64,000 nucleotides of DNA from Actinophytocola sp044466355 (GTDB lineage: Bacteria; Actinomycetota; Actinomycetes; Mycobacteriales; Pseudonocardiaceae). Both the position numbers and the translations under genes were made by a program. The notes below the pieces were generated by a model, which saw only the letters and a program-made list of their open reading frames with translations, searched no databases and was not told the DNA's origin. Positions within the stretch are counted from its first letter, which is position 1. Each line of letters begins with the position of its first letter. The DNA is taken from NCBI RefSeq assembly GCF_044466355.1, contig NZ_JBITMQ010000005.1:419522-483521 (forward strand). Direction: 5' to 3'. Below are positions 1-8,219 of this stretch, piece by piece.

Positions 1-78
1 CGCCCCTGGCACGTTTTGCGGTCACCCGTCCGGGTAGCCGTGGTGTGTACCGGACTTTCAGTCGGGAGGTGCACAACG

Positions 79-318
79 ATGCCGGACAGGAGTGGGCCAG
101 CCGAAGGCGTCAAGGGCGTCGTCGAGGACATCAAGGGCAGGTTCAAGGAAGCGGCCGGCGCGATCACGGGGGATGACTCCAAGGTCCGCGAAGGCCAGGC
201 CCAGCAGGACAAGGCCGGGGCACAACGCGAGGTGGCGGAGAAGGAAACGGCCGCCGAGCGGGCGAGGGCCGAAGCGGACATGCATGAGGCGCGCGAAAGG
301 TCCCACCAGGACCGCTGA
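79..318 (+). CDS. CsbD-family stress protein
   Basis: A 79-residue hydrophilic, highly charged protein. The N-terminal part (VKGVVEDIKGRFKEAAGAIT) matches the CsbD family, small abundant stress-response proteins of unknown biochemical role. The C-terminal half is Lys/Glu/Ala-rich and probably helical. An in-frame upstream start at 16 exists, but the ATG at 79 is preferred because GGAGGT lies 8 nt upstream (65-70) and CsbD homology begins right after it. No cysteines, signal peptide or membrane segment. It stands alone, facing the PLP-enzyme gene across a hairpin. Family assignment is firm; function is not known in detail. Confidence 0.9.
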   Translation: MPDRSGPAEGVKGVVEDIKGRFKEAAGAITGDDSKVREGQAQQDKAGAQREVAEKETAAERARAEADMHEARERSHQDR

Positions 319-330
319 AGCGCACCATGC

Positions 331-366
331 CCGCGGCGCCGGTGACGACACGTCCCGGCGCCGCGG
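331..366. terminator. Bidirectional hairpin terminator
   Basis: A perfect 12-bp GC-rich inverted repeat (331-342 with 355-366, loop 12 nt) lies in the 84-nt gap between the convergent CsbD and PLP-enzyme genes. There is no U-tract, as is common for actinobacterial terminators. Confidence 0.7.
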
Positions 367-402
367 ATTGCTTGTGGCGTCCGGCCCGAGGTACCTTCCG
401 GT

Positions 403-1608
403 TCAGCGGCGGATCTCGGCCACTGCCTCGAGTAGACGGTCCACATCGGACTTGGTGGTGTACGGGGCGATGCCCGCGCGGACCGCGCCGCCGTTCTCGA
501 TGCCGAGGACCTTCGCGCACTCGTAGGCGTAGAACGTGCCCGCCGGGGCGTTCACCCCGCGGTCGGCCAGCGCCCGGTAGATCTCCGCGGGTGCCACCCC
601 GGTCACCGTGAACAGGGTGGTCGGGGTGCGCGGGCGGTCGGGGTCGCCGTAGCGTTCGACACCGGACAGCTCCGCGAGGCCGTTGTCCAACTGGGACAGA
701 AGGACCTGCTCGTGGTGCTCCAGCGCCTCCATCGAGGTGGCCAGGCGGTCGCGGCGTGACCCGGTGCCGGGGACGAGGTCTGCCAGGAAGTCGATCGCCG
801 CCGTGGTGCCCGCCAGCGACTCGTAGGGCAGGGTGCCGTACTCGAAGCGTTCCGGCACGATGTCCGACGACGGCAGCAGCTTGTCGGGGCGCAGCTCCTC
901 CAGCAGTGCGGGCGCGGCCGCGAGCATGCCCAGGTGCGGGCCGAGAAACTTGTACGGCGAGCACGCGTAGAAGTCCGCGCCCAGCGCCGCCATGTCGGCG
1001 AACGCGTGCGGGGTGTAGTGCACGCCGTCCACGTACACCAGCGCGCCGACGGCGTGTGCGGTCGCCGCGATCGTCGGGATGTCCGGGCGACTGCCCAGCA
1101 GGTTGGACGCCGCGGTCACGGCCACCAGCCGGGTGCGTGCGGAGATGACCTGTGCCACGTCGTCGGCGGTCAGCACGCCGGTGGCCGGGTCGAACGTCGC
1201 CCACCGGACGGTGGCCCCGGCGGCCTGCGCGGCCTGGACCCACGGGCGGACGTTCGCGTCGTGGTCCAGCCGGGTCACCACCACCTCGTCGCCGGGGCCC
1301 CACGTCTTCGCGAGGGTGCGGGCGAAGTCGTAGGTCAGCTGGGTCATGCTGCGGCCGAACACGATGCCCGCGGGGTCGCCGCCGACGAGGTCGGCACCCG
1401 CGGCGCGAGCGGCGTCCACGATCTCGGTGGCCCTGCGTTCGGCGGCGGTCACCGTGCCCTTGTTCGCGACCGCCGACCGCAGCACGTCCGCGACCGCGTC
1501 GGCGACCCGGGCCGGTGACTGCGAGCCGCCCGGCCCGTCGAAGTGGGCGGCGGCGCCCTGGTCGAGTGCGGGGAAGTGTGCCCGCACCGCGGTCACGTCG
1601 TAGGACAT
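403..1608 (-). CDS. Cysteine desulfurase-like PLP enzyme (SufS/NifS-like subfamily)
   Basis: A 401-residue fold-type I aminotransferase class V protein. The Schiff-base lysine is K220 in ACSPYKFLGPHLG. The PLP-binding Asp and His are seen in YVDGVHYTPH (about 192-201). It resembles the TIGR01976 cysteine-desulfurase-like group, which is related to SufS but usually not in suf operons; no obvious active-site Cys loop is seen, so true cysteine desulfurase activity is uncertain. ATG start with GGAGGT six bases upstream. Upstream lies a long inverted repeat. No iron-sulfur assembly genes are adjacent, so the substrate cannot be inferred from context. Confidence 0.85.
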   Translation of the reverse strand: MSYDVTAVRAHFPALDQGAAAHFDGPGGSQSPARVADAVADVLRSAVANKGTVTAAERRATEIVDAARAAGADLVGGDPAGIVFGRSMTQLTYDFARTLAKTWGPGDEVVVTRLDHDANVRPWVQAAQAAGATVRWATFDPATGVLTADDVAQVISARTRLVAVTAASNLLGSRPDIPTIAATAHAVGALVYVDGVHYTPHAFADMAALGADFYACSPYKFLGPHLGMLAAAPALLEELRPDKLLPSSDIVPERFEYGTLPYESLAGTTAAIDFLADLVPGTGSRRDRLATSMEALEHHEQVLLSQLDNGLAELSGVERYGDPDRPRTPTTLFTVTGVAPAEIYRALADRGVNAPAGTFYAYECAKVLGIENGGAVRAGIAPYTTKSDVDRLLEAVAEIRR

Positions 1609-1676
1609 GCAGGACCTCCGGCCAGCCGTCGAAGTGGTACGCCACCCACACTAGGCAGCACAACCACCCGCAGCCA

Positions 1677-1798
1677 GAACCCCGCGAGTCGCGCGCGCCC
1701 GCATACCGAGTTGTGCGTTTCGTGCAGATGGGACGGTGCGCGGTGACATGCACGAAACCGACAACTCGGGGTGTTCCAGCGCGCGACTCGCGGTGTTC
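1677..1798. repeat. Long imperfect inverted repeat (50-bp arms)
   Basis: Arm 1677-1726 and arm 1749-1798 are reverse complements at 40 of 50 positions, separated by 22 nt. Conserved blocks include CGCGAGTCGCGCGC and GTTTCGTGCA. A third partial copy of the GCGAGTC block follows at about 1801-1817. It occupies most of the 219-nt gap upstream of the PLP-enzyme gene and downstream of the nuclease-fold gene. No ORF lies inside it. It could be a MITE-like element, a structured RNA or a strong terminator; the sequence does not decide. Confidence 0.75.
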
Positions 1799-1827
1799 TG
1801 GCGCGTGACTCGCGGGGTGGTGGGTGT

Positions 1828-2967
1828 CTAGTCGAGGTTTAGGTCTACTACTACTGCTGCGTGGTCGGAGGCCTGTTGGTTGTGGTTTCGCATTTCCGGG
1901 TACGTGTACCAGTCGGTCGGGCGTGTGGTCCTGGTGCCCCACAGGCCGTGCCGGAACAGGTGGCCCGAACGGAACCGTCGCCGCAGCGACTTCGAGACCA
2001 GCACGTAGTCGAGCCGGTTGCGGATGCCGCACGAGTCGAACGTGCCGGGGCGTTTGCCGGTGTCGAACCCGTCGAGGTCGTAGCACGACAGCAGCGGACC
2101 GTCGAACAGTTCCTTCAGGTTCGCGGGCGGCGTGGTCAGCGACGGCTGGCCCTCGTTCAGGTCGCCGAGGACGATCACGTTCTTCCGCGCCGCCACCAGC
2201 TCGTCCGCGATGCGGCGGACCTCCTTGGCCTGGCGTCTGCGTTTCGCACCACCACCGCCCGACTGCGACTTGAAGTGGTTCACCAGCACGTGCAGGACCT
2301 TGCCGGACGGCGTGCGGACCTCGTACTGCGGGCAGTCGCGCGAGAACACCGGGACGTCGCCGTCCTTGACGTCCACATTGGACCGAATGGACCGGATGTC
2401 GTACCCGGCCTTGGTCATGATGCCCACGTCGATGCCGCGGTCGTCGTTGCCGTCGACCAGCATCACGTGCTCGTAGCGGCCGCCGAGCAGCTCCTTGTTG
2501 AGCCGCACCAGCGACGGGCGGTCCTCCACCTCGATGAGCGCGAGCACGTCCGCGTCGATGTCGGTGATCACGCGTGCCGTGGTGCGGGTGCCGATCTCGT
2601 CCACCGGCTCCTTCGCCAGCTCCACCCAGCCGATCCAGTCGGCGCGGCCCGTCGCGATGATCTCGACGTCCTTCGCGGGGTCCTGCGGCTCGCGGTCGAA
2701 CGTGCCCCGGTTCTTCCGCAGCCACGCCCACCTCGGGTCACGGGTGTGGTTGCGGCGCACGACCCCGTCGCGAACCGTGTAGACCTCCAGCGTCACCAGC
2801 AGCTCCCGCAGCCGCCGACGGGTGTCGTCGCGGTACTCCTCGGCCGCGATGAGCTCGTTGAACTCGGAGTAGGCGGCCAGGATCGGCGCGCCGGCCGACC
2901 GGTCGGACGTGTCGAACGCCTTCGGTCGCGCGAACAGGTTCTCGACGTTGAACGACGCCACTCTCAT
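1828..2967 (-). CDS. Endonuclease/exonuclease/phosphatase-fold protein
   Basis: A 379-residue protein of the EEP superfamily (DNase I-like, metal-dependent phosphodiester hydrolases). N-terminal SFNVENLF carries the metal-ligand Asn, IEVED the Glu, VNHFKSQ the His region, LGDLNEG the Asp/Asn pair, LDYVLVS the RLDY-type motif and SDHAAV the catalytic C-terminal Asp-His. No signal peptide, so probably cytoplasmic. ATG start at 2967. It is 24 nt downstream of the TIGR03086-family gene and may be co-transcribed with it. Substrate (DNA, phospholipid, inositol phosphate) cannot be told from sequence. Confidence 0.88.
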   Translation of the reverse strand: MRVASFNVENLFARPKAFDTSDRSAGAPILAAYSEFNELIAAEEYRDDTRRRLRELLVTLEVYTVRDGVVRRNHTRDPRWAWLRKNRGTFDREPQDPAKDVEIIATGRADWIGWVELAKEPVDEIGTRTTARVITDIDADVLALIEVEDRPSLVRLNKELLGGRYEHVMLVDGNDDRGIDVGIMTKAGYDIRSIRSNVDVKDGDVPVFSRDCPQYEVRTPSGKVLHVLVNHFKSQSGGGGAKRRRQAKEVRRIADELVAARKNVIVLGDLNEGQPSLTTPPANLKELFDGPLLSCYDLDGFDTGKRPGTFDSCGIRNRLDYVLVSKSLRRRFRSGHLFRHGLWGTRTTRPTDWYTYPEMRNHNQQASDHAAVVVDLNLD

Positions 2968-2991
2968 ACCGGAAAGGTCGTGCTGACCGGC

Positions 2992-3567
2992 CTACCGATA
3001 CGCCCACCGAGGATGCCGGCCCAGAAGGGCGACCAAACGGTCGCCCGACACTGCTCCGAACGGCGTAGCGATCGGTGTCGCGAACCGCGCCGGCCGGTCT
3101 CCCGCCGCCACCAGCAGCGGCACCAGATCGAGCAGCTCGGTCGCGAGTCCGTCCGGCACGGTCGCGTCCGCGCCGCACGCCCGTGCCACGTCCCACCCGT
3201 GCACCACCACCTCCAGCGCACCGGTCGTGGTGACAATCGCGGACGTCAGCGCCAGCTCGCCCAGCGCGACCTCCCTGCGGGGCACGGGCGGCGTCCACGC
3301 GCCGACGAGCCGGGTGGCCCGGTCCCGCACCAACGCGATCGGGTCGCGGCCGGTGTCGTCGGCGGTCTCGGGGAACACCCGGCCGAGCGCGGCCGCCTCG
3401 TGCAGTGCCAGCAGCGAGTCGTTGACGTGGTCCAGCAGCGCACGCAGGTCCCAGTCCGCGCACGGCGTCGGGCGGGTGAGGTCCGCGCCGTCCGCCGCGT
3501 CGAGGCAGGCCAGCGCGTAGTCGACGGCGCGCGCCAGCAGGCCGACGCCGCCGAGCAACGGGGTCAT
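2992..3567 (-). CDS. TIGR03086-family metal-binding protein (DinB/mycothiol-dependent fold)
   Basis: A 191-residue member of the TIGR03086 family, which shares the DinB-like fold of mycothiol-dependent maleylpyruvate isomerases. Features: TPCADWDLRALLDHVNDSLL with the first metal-ligand His (about residue 47) and VVVHGWDVARA with the second His region (about 123). Family knowledge suggests a thiol-dependent (mycothiol) transferase or isomerase; the actual reaction is unknown. Its ATG overlaps the stop of the sigma-factor gene by 4 nt (ATGA), so the two are translationally coupled and likely act together. Confidence 0.85.
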   Translation of the reverse strand: MTPLLGGVGLLARAVDYALACLDAADGADLTRPTPCADWDLRALLDHVNDSLLALHEAAALGRVFPETADDTGRDPIALVRDRATRLVGAWTPPVPRREVALGELALTSAIVTTTGALEVVVHGWDVARACGADATVPDGLATELLDLVPLLVAAGDRPARFATPIATPFGAVSGDRLVALLGRHPRWAYR

Positions 3568-4538
3568 GCCGTGCTCGGCAGGCCGAACGTGTCGAACAGG
3601 CGCAGGTCGAAGAACGACACCACGTGCGAGAACCGGTCACCGCGCACCGTGAACGTCTGCAGCGTGAACGGCCGGAACGCGCCGTCGTCGGCCCGCAGGT
3701 ACATGCCGAGCGCCGGCTCGCCGTTGGCCTCGGTCGCGGCGAACCGGAAGTCGCCCGGCCCGCCGGGGCACTGCATGGTGAGATGCCGCGCCACCTGCCG
3801 AGGGCCCTGGAACCACGTGGTGAACGGCGGCATCTCCCACACCGCGTCCTCCGCCAGCAGCGACACGATGGCGTCGACGTCCTTGCGTTCGAACGCGTCG
3901 ACGTACCTCTCCAGCAGCCGCCGCTTGTCCTCGGTGGTCGGCTCGACCACGTCGTCCGGTGTCGGCGCGACCGCCTCGAGCTGGGCGCGGGCCCGCTGCA
4001 ACGCCGAGTTCACAGCCGCGGTCGTGGTGTCGAGCAGCTCGGCGACCTCGGCGGCCCGCCACGCGAGCACGTCCCGCAGGATCAGCACGGCCCGCTGCCT
4101 GGCCGGCAGGTGCTGCAGCGCGGCGACGAACGCGAGTCGCGTGCTCTCCCGCGAGGTGACGATGGCCGCCGGGTCCTCGGCGCCGGCGAGGTCGTGGTTC
4201 GAGCCGCTCGGCATCGGCTCGAGCCACGGCACCTCGTTCCGCGTCTCCAGCGGCAGGCCGCCGGTGTCGCTGGGCCCGCCGAGCCCGGTCGGCAACGGGC
4301 GGCGGCCACGGCTCTCGAGTGCGGTCAGGCACTGGGTGGTCGCGATCCGGTACAGCCACGTCCGCAACGTGGAGCGGCCCTCGAACTTGTCGTAGCCGCG
4401 CCACGCCCGCAGCATGGTCTGCTGCACCAGGTCCTCGGCGTCGTGCACCGACCCGAGCATGCGGTAGCAGTGCGCGAGCAACTCCCTGCGGTACGGGTCC
4501 GCCTGGGTCAGGAAGTCCGGCTCGGTCTCGACGGGCAT
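3564..4538 (-). CDS. ECF sigma factor with C-terminal SnoaL-like domain (SigG type)
   Basis: 324 residues. Sigma-70 region 2 lies at about 14-80 (PYRRELLAHCYRMLGSVHDA), region 4 at about 135-190 (LQHLPARQRAVLILRDVLAW), and a SnoaL/NTF2-like domain at about 205-320. This architecture matches the TIGR02960 group that includes mycobacterial SigG. In such factors the C-terminal domain replaces or supplements an anti-sigma factor and tunes activity. No anti-sigma gene is adjacent; the coupled TIGR03086 gene is the only partner. ATG start with AAGGAG upstream. Confidence 0.9.
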   Translation of the reverse strand: MPVETEPDFLTQADPYRRELLAHCYRMLGSVHDAEDLVQQTMLRAWRGYDKFEGRSTLRTWLYRIATTQCLTALESRGRRPLPTGLGGPSDTGGLPLETRNEVPWLEPMPSGSNHDLAGAEDPAAIVTSRESTRLAFVAALQHLPARQRAVLILRDVLAWRAAEVAELLDTTTAAVNSALQRARAQLEAVAPTPDDVVEPTTEDKRRLLERYVDAFERKDVDAIVSLLAEDAVWEMPPFTTWFQGPRQVARHLTMQCPGGPGDFRFAATEANGEPALGMYLRADDGAFRPFTLQTFTVRGDRFSHVVSFFDLRLFDTFGLPSTA

Positions 4539-4625
4539 GCCGACTCCTTTCTCCTGTGTCAGTACAGACCCCGGTGGACGGCGAAACTCATCGCTGTCGC
4601 GAGCGCGAGTCTTCCCGGCCGCGGC

Positions 4626-5201
4626 TCAGTGCACCACCCGGTAGCGAAGGTGTGTCGCCTTCGCGCCCACGACCGTGCTGATCTGCTCCAGCTGGATCCC
4701 CGACGGGAGTGTGTCGAACAGCCGCGTGCCCCCGCCGACCAGGATCGGGACGACGTGCACGTAGATCTCGTCGACGAGGCCGAGCGGGAGCCCCTGCTGC
4801 ATGACGGTCGCGCCGTGCAGGCCGACGACCTTGTCCCCCGCGACGTTCTCGGCCTGCTCGATGGCGCTGCGCACGCCGTCGGTGACGAACCGGTACACGG
4901 GCGGGTAGGTCCGCGTCGGCGCGTGGTGCGTCACCACGAAGACGGGGGTGTCGCCGAGCGGGCCGCCCTCGCCCCAGCCGCCGTCGCCCTCGTTCTTGTC
5001 GAACGACGTACGGCCCATCACGATCGCGCCGCAGGTGTCCAGCGACTCCTGCATCATGGCGCGTTCCTCGTCGCCGGGGTCGACGAACAACCAGTCGTGG
5101 AGCGAGCCGGCGCCGTCGCCGAACGGGTTCTCGCGGCTGTCGTTCGGGCCGGTGACGTAGCCGTCGAGGGACATGGACATGTCGCAGATGACGCGTGCCA
5201 T
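4626..5201 (-). CDS. Dihydrofolate reductase-family (RibD C-terminal-like) protein
   Basis: 191 residues. It begins MARVICDMSMSLDGYVTGP, typical of the DHFR/RibD_C superfamily; GAIVMGRTSFD, TPVFVVTHH and VPILVGGGTRLFD form the NADPH-binding Rossmann-like core. These stand-alone proteins are NADPH-dependent reductases of mostly unknown substrate. An in-frame ORF extends 5' but overlaps the zinc-ribbon gene; the ATG at 5201 has AGGAA just upstream. That SD overlaps the stop codon of the upstream gene, suggesting coupling. No ribD N-terminal deaminase domain. Confidence 0.87.
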   Translation of the reverse strand: MARVICDMSMSLDGYVTGPNDSRENPFGDGAGSLHDWLFVDPGDEERAMMQESLDTCGAIVMGRTSFDKNEGDGGWGEGGPLGDTPVFVVTHHAPTRTYPPVYRFVTDGVRSAIEQAENVAGDKVVGLHGATVMQQGLPLGLVDEIYVHVVPILVGGGTRLFDTLPSGIQLEQISTVVGAKATHLRYRVVH

Positions 5202-5214
5202 TTCGGGTTCCTTC

Positions 5215-5556
5215 CTACGCTGCGGTGGATGCGGTGAGACTCGCCTCGCAGGCCGCGACCAGCTGGGCGTCGGCCCTGGTCCGTGCGCCGCGCCCGCAGC
5301 CGGGGCAGCGCAGCGCGACGGTGCGGGTGACCTCGTCGACGGCGACCTCCAGCGCACGCCCGCAGGGGCGGCACCAGCGGTGGCCGGTGACCCGGCTGAC
5401 GTGCAGGTCGCTGTGGCAGCACTGGTGGATCCACCGCCGGTGTGCCGGGCAGGTGATCCGGTCCAGCGCGTCGAGCCAGCCGGTGTCCTCGGCGGTGTCC
5501 TCGGCCATGAGCGCGTCGGCCAGTGCGTTCCGGGTGACCAGGGTCGTGGTTGCCAT
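5215..5556 (-). CDS. Small cysteine/histidine-rich putative zinc-ribbon protein
   Basis: 113 residues that I cannot assign to a named family. It carries paired metal-ligand motifs: CPAHRRWIHQCCH (about 36-48), WCRPCG (about 61-66) and CPGCGRG (about 84-90). This spacing suggests two zinc knuckles. No membrane segment or signal peptide. ATG start with GAGG about 8 nt upstream. It sits 13 nt before the DHFR-like gene and is probably co-transcribed. A role in nucleic-acid or protein binding is a guess from the zinc-ribbon look only. Confidence 0.7.
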   Translation of the reverse strand: MATTTLVTRNALADALMAEDTAEDTGWLDALDRITCPAHRRWIHQCCHSDLHVSRVTGHRWCRPCGRALEVAVDEVTRTVALRCPGCGRGARTRADAQLVAACEASLTASTAA

Positions 5557-5638
5557 GTCACTGTCCTCTCCGCTCGGCGTGTCTCGCTGACGCGTCGAAC
5601 GGGTCGCCGAGGTTTCGACAGCCGATGCCGGGAAATTT

Positions 5639-6817
5639 CTACGAGCGCGCTGCCAGGCGGTCGATGGCCTCCGGCGCGAACACGGCTTCCGCCGCCAGGC
5701 CGGCCATCCCCACCAGCGGGGCCTGCTCGCCGAGCACCGCGGGTCCCACGTCCAGCCCGGTGGCCGCGACCTCGTGTGCGTGCTGCGTCAACGTCTCCGC
5801 GAGCCCGTCCCGGAACGGGGCCAGCCCGCCGATCTCCCCACCCACCCGGACCACGTGCGGGTTGAGGATCGTCACGACCGTGGCCAGCACGGTGCCGACC
5901 AGGCGCCCGGCGTCGGTGGCCAGCGCGACCGCGTGCGGGTCACCGGACTCGACCCGCCGGATCACGTCCGGCAGCGCGCGCACCCCCTCCCCGCGCAACT
6001 GCCGGATCATCGCCTTCCCGCTCGCCAGCGCCGCGACACACCCGTGCCGTCCGCAGGTGCACCGCTCGTCGCGGTCCTCGATGCGGATGTGCCCGATCTC
6101 CCCGGCGCACCCGGTGGCGCCGCGGTGGGGGCGGCCGCCGATCACCACCCCCGCGCCGATCCCCGTGCCGACCGCGACCCCCAGCACCGTCGACTGGCGG
6201 TGGCCCGCCGCCAGGTACTCGCCGTACGCGAGCGCGTTGGCGTCGTTCTCCAGCAGCACCTCGACCCCGAGTCCGTCGGCCAGCCCGTCCCGCAACGGCA
6301 CGTCCCGCCACGCGGTCATGGTCGGCGGCATGATCGAGACACCGGTGACCTGGTCGATCTGCCCCGGCACCGCGAGCCCGACCGCGGCGAGGTCCCCGCC
6401 ACGACCCGTCTCCGTCAGCTGTGCGCGCGCGATGTCCACCAGCCACGGCACCACGTCACCGGGGGTGTGGCCGAGCGGCAACCGCTCCGTGTGGTCCACC
6501 AGCACGGTGCCCGCGAGGTCCGCCACGCCGACCGACACGTGGCTGGCGCCCAGCCACGCCACCACCGCGACCCGGCTGGTCCGGTCCGCCTCGAGCAGCG
6601 CGGCCCGCCTGCCGCCACTGGACGCGTCGTGGCCCGCTGTGCGGACCATGCGCAACCGCGTGAGCGTGTCCAGCCGCTCGACCAGCGTCGCGCGGGACAG
6701 CCCCAGCAGTGCCTGCAGTTGCTGGCGGGTGAGCGGGCCCGCGTCACGTAACACGGCGACAACATTGCCCGGGGACGCCGCCCCGCCGGTCGCGGTTGTT
6801 CGGTTGACGTCGGCCAT
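5639..6817 (-). CDS. ROK-family transcriptional repressor
   Basis: 392 residues. An N-terminal winged HTH (about 15-65, PLTRQQLQALLGLSRATLVE) is followed by an actin-like ROK domain (about 80-380). Seen motifs: ENDANALAYGEY (sugar-binding and catalytic region), GVAVGTGIGAGVV (phosphate-binding) and the zinc site CTCGRHGC (about 258-265). ROK proteins with an HTH are sugar-responsive repressors (NagC/XylR type). It is divergent from the glucosylglycerate-hydrolase-like gene, and a dyad lies between, so it most likely controls that operon and itself. The effector is unknown. Confidence 0.92.
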   Translation of the reverse strand: MADVNRTTATGGAASPGNVVAVLRDAGPLTRQQLQALLGLSRATLVERLDTLTRLRMVRTAGHDASSGGRRAALLEADRTSRVAVVAWLGASHVSVGVADLAGTVLVDHTERLPLGHTPGDVVPWLVDIARAQLTETGRGGDLAAVGLAVPGQIDQVTGVSIMPPTMTAWRDVPLRDGLADGLGVEVLLENDANALAYGEYLAAGHRQSTVLGVAVGTGIGAGVVIGGRPHRGATGCAGEIGHIRIEDRDERCTCGRHGCVAALASGKAMIRQLRGEGVRALPDVIRRVESGDPHAVALATDAGRLVGTVLATVVTILNPHVVRVGGEIGGLAPFRDGLAETLTQHAHEVAATGLDVGPAVLGEQAPLVGMAGLAAEAVFAPEAIDRLAARS

Positions 6818-6850
6818 GGCTCCCGCCTAAGTTTGAGGAGTCCTACTTCT

Positions 6851-6865
6851 GTCTAGAGTTTAGAC
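6851..6865. promoter_or_regulatory. Candidate ROK operator
   Basis: GTCTA-N5-TAGAC, an inverted repeat in the 67-nt AT-richer gap between the divergent ROK gene and the GH63-like gene (6818-6884). It sits 20 nt before the GTG start and its SD (CGGAGG, 6875-6880). Confidence 0.55.
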
Positions 6866-6884
6866 ATAAGTTCTCGGAGGTCAG

Positions 6885-8219
6885 GTGAGACCCAACCTGG
6901 GGTCCGTGCAGTTGGCCGCGAGCGCGGCGTGGACCCTGTCCGGCAACGACATCGGCACGATGATCACGGCGGCGCCGCGGCTCTACCCGCACATGTGGAG
7001 CTGGGACACCGCGTTCATCTCGATCGGGCTCGCCCACCTCAACGTGGCGCGCGCGGCCCGCGAGCTGCAGACGCTGCTGAACGCGCAGTGGCGCAACGGC
7101 ATGATCCCGCACATCGTGTTCTCCGAGGGTGCCGGCTACTTCCCGGGCCCGGAGCGGTGGGGCGCCGCGGAGCTGAACGCCGACGCCCCGAACACCCCGC
7201 GCACGTCCGGCATCTGCCAACCGCCGGTGCACGCGATCGCGTTGCGGCGCATCGTGGACATCGCCCGCTCACAGGGGCAGCGGGAGGTGGCGTACAAGCT
7301 GCTGAAGTCGGCGTGGCCCCGGCTGTACCGCTGGCACGAGTGGCTGGTGCGCCACCGCGACCCGCTCGGCACCGGCATGCTCGCGATCGTGCACGGCTGG
7401 GAGTCCGGCATGGACAACTCGCCGCGCTGGGACGTCCCGTACGCCGAGGTGGTCCCGGGTCCGGACCTGCCGCCGTACGTGCGGTTGGACCGCGGCCTCG
7501 TCGCCGCCGACGCGGAACGGCCCAGCGACGCCGAGTACGACCGGTACCTGTGGCTGATCGAGCAGATGCGCAAGGTCCGCTACGACGCGGACGCCGTGGT
7601 GCGCACGACGAGCTTCCTCGTCGGCGACGTGTTCGTGACCGCGTTGTTCGCGCTGGCCTGCGACGTGCTCGCGGAACTCGGCGAGGAGTGCGAGCAGCCG
7701 CCGTGGCGCGTCCGGCAGCTGCGTGGCTGGGCGCGGCGGTCCCGCGCGGCGGTCGCGGCCGCACACGACCCGTTGACCGGTCTGGCGCGTGATCGCGACC
7801 TGCGCGGCGACCGCTGGCTGTCGTCCAGCACGATCGCCGGGTTCGCGCCGCTGCTGTGCGGTGGGCTGCCCGACGACGTCGAGAAGCAGATGCTGGCCAC
7901 CCTGACCGGCCCTGACTGGGCGGGCCATCCGGCGCTGTTCGCACGGATCCCGCCGACGGTGTCGCCGAACGACGTCGGGTTCCGGCCGCGCGAGTACTGG
8001 CGCGGCCCGGTGTGGCCGGTGATCGCGTGGCTGTTCGGGTGGGCGTTCGAGCAGCGCGGCTGGCAGGGCGAGGCCGACCACCTGCGGTCGGAGTGCCTGC
8101 GGCTGGCCGCGGACGGCTCGTTCGCCGAGTACTACCACCCGCTGACGGGCGAGGCACTCGGGTCGCGGCAGCAGTCGTGGACGGCCACGGTCGTGCTCGA
8201 CTGGCTGCACACGTCGTGA
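6885..8219 (+). CDS. Glucosylglycerate hydrolase-like GH63 glycosidase
   Basis: A 444-residue (alpha/alpha)6-barrel glycosidase. Motifs such as MWSWDTAFISIGLAHLN, HGWESGMDNSPRWD and YWRGPVWPVIAWLF match the GH63/MGG-hydrolase group that cleaves glucosylglycerate or mannosylglycerate, compatible solutes of actinomycetes. The Asp in GMDNSPRWD and the Glu near YAEYYHPLTGE-like FAEYYHP are candidate catalytic acids. No signal peptide, so cytoplasmic. GTG start with CGGAGG upstream. The last codons overlap the PHP gene by 4 nt. Substrate is inferred from family similarity; a trehalase-like activity is possible. Confidence 0.8.
   Translation: MRPNLGSVQLAASAAWTLSGNDIGTMITAAPRLYPHMWSWDTAFISIGLAHLNVARAARELQTLLNAQWRNGMIPHIVFSEGAGYFPGPERWGAAELNADAPNTPRTSGICQPPVHAIALRRIVDIARSQGQREVAYKLLKSAWPRLYRWHEWLVRHRDPLGTGMLAIVHGWESGMDNSPRWDVPYAEVVPGPDLPPYVRLDRGLVAADAERPSDAEYDRYLWLIEQMRKVRYDADAVVRTTSFLVGDVFVTALFALACDVLAELGEECEQPPWRVRQLRGWARRSRAAVAAAHDPLTGLARDRDLRGDRWLSSSTIAGFAPLLCGGLPDDVEKQMLATLTGPDWAGHPALFARIPPTVSPNDVGFRPREYWRGPVWPVIAWLFGWAFEQRGWQGEADHLRSECLRLAADGSFAEYYHPLTGEALGSRQQSWTATVVLDWLHTS

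Noticed and set aside
164..2731. An 855-codon minus-strand ORF across the first genes
   Set aside because: Arg/Gly/Pro-rich shadow of the PLP and nuclease-fold genes, with no domain.
8012..8215. Extended N-terminus of the PHP protein
   Set aside because: It lies wholly within the glycosidase gene in another frame; the GTGA-coupled start gives the standard PHP beginning.
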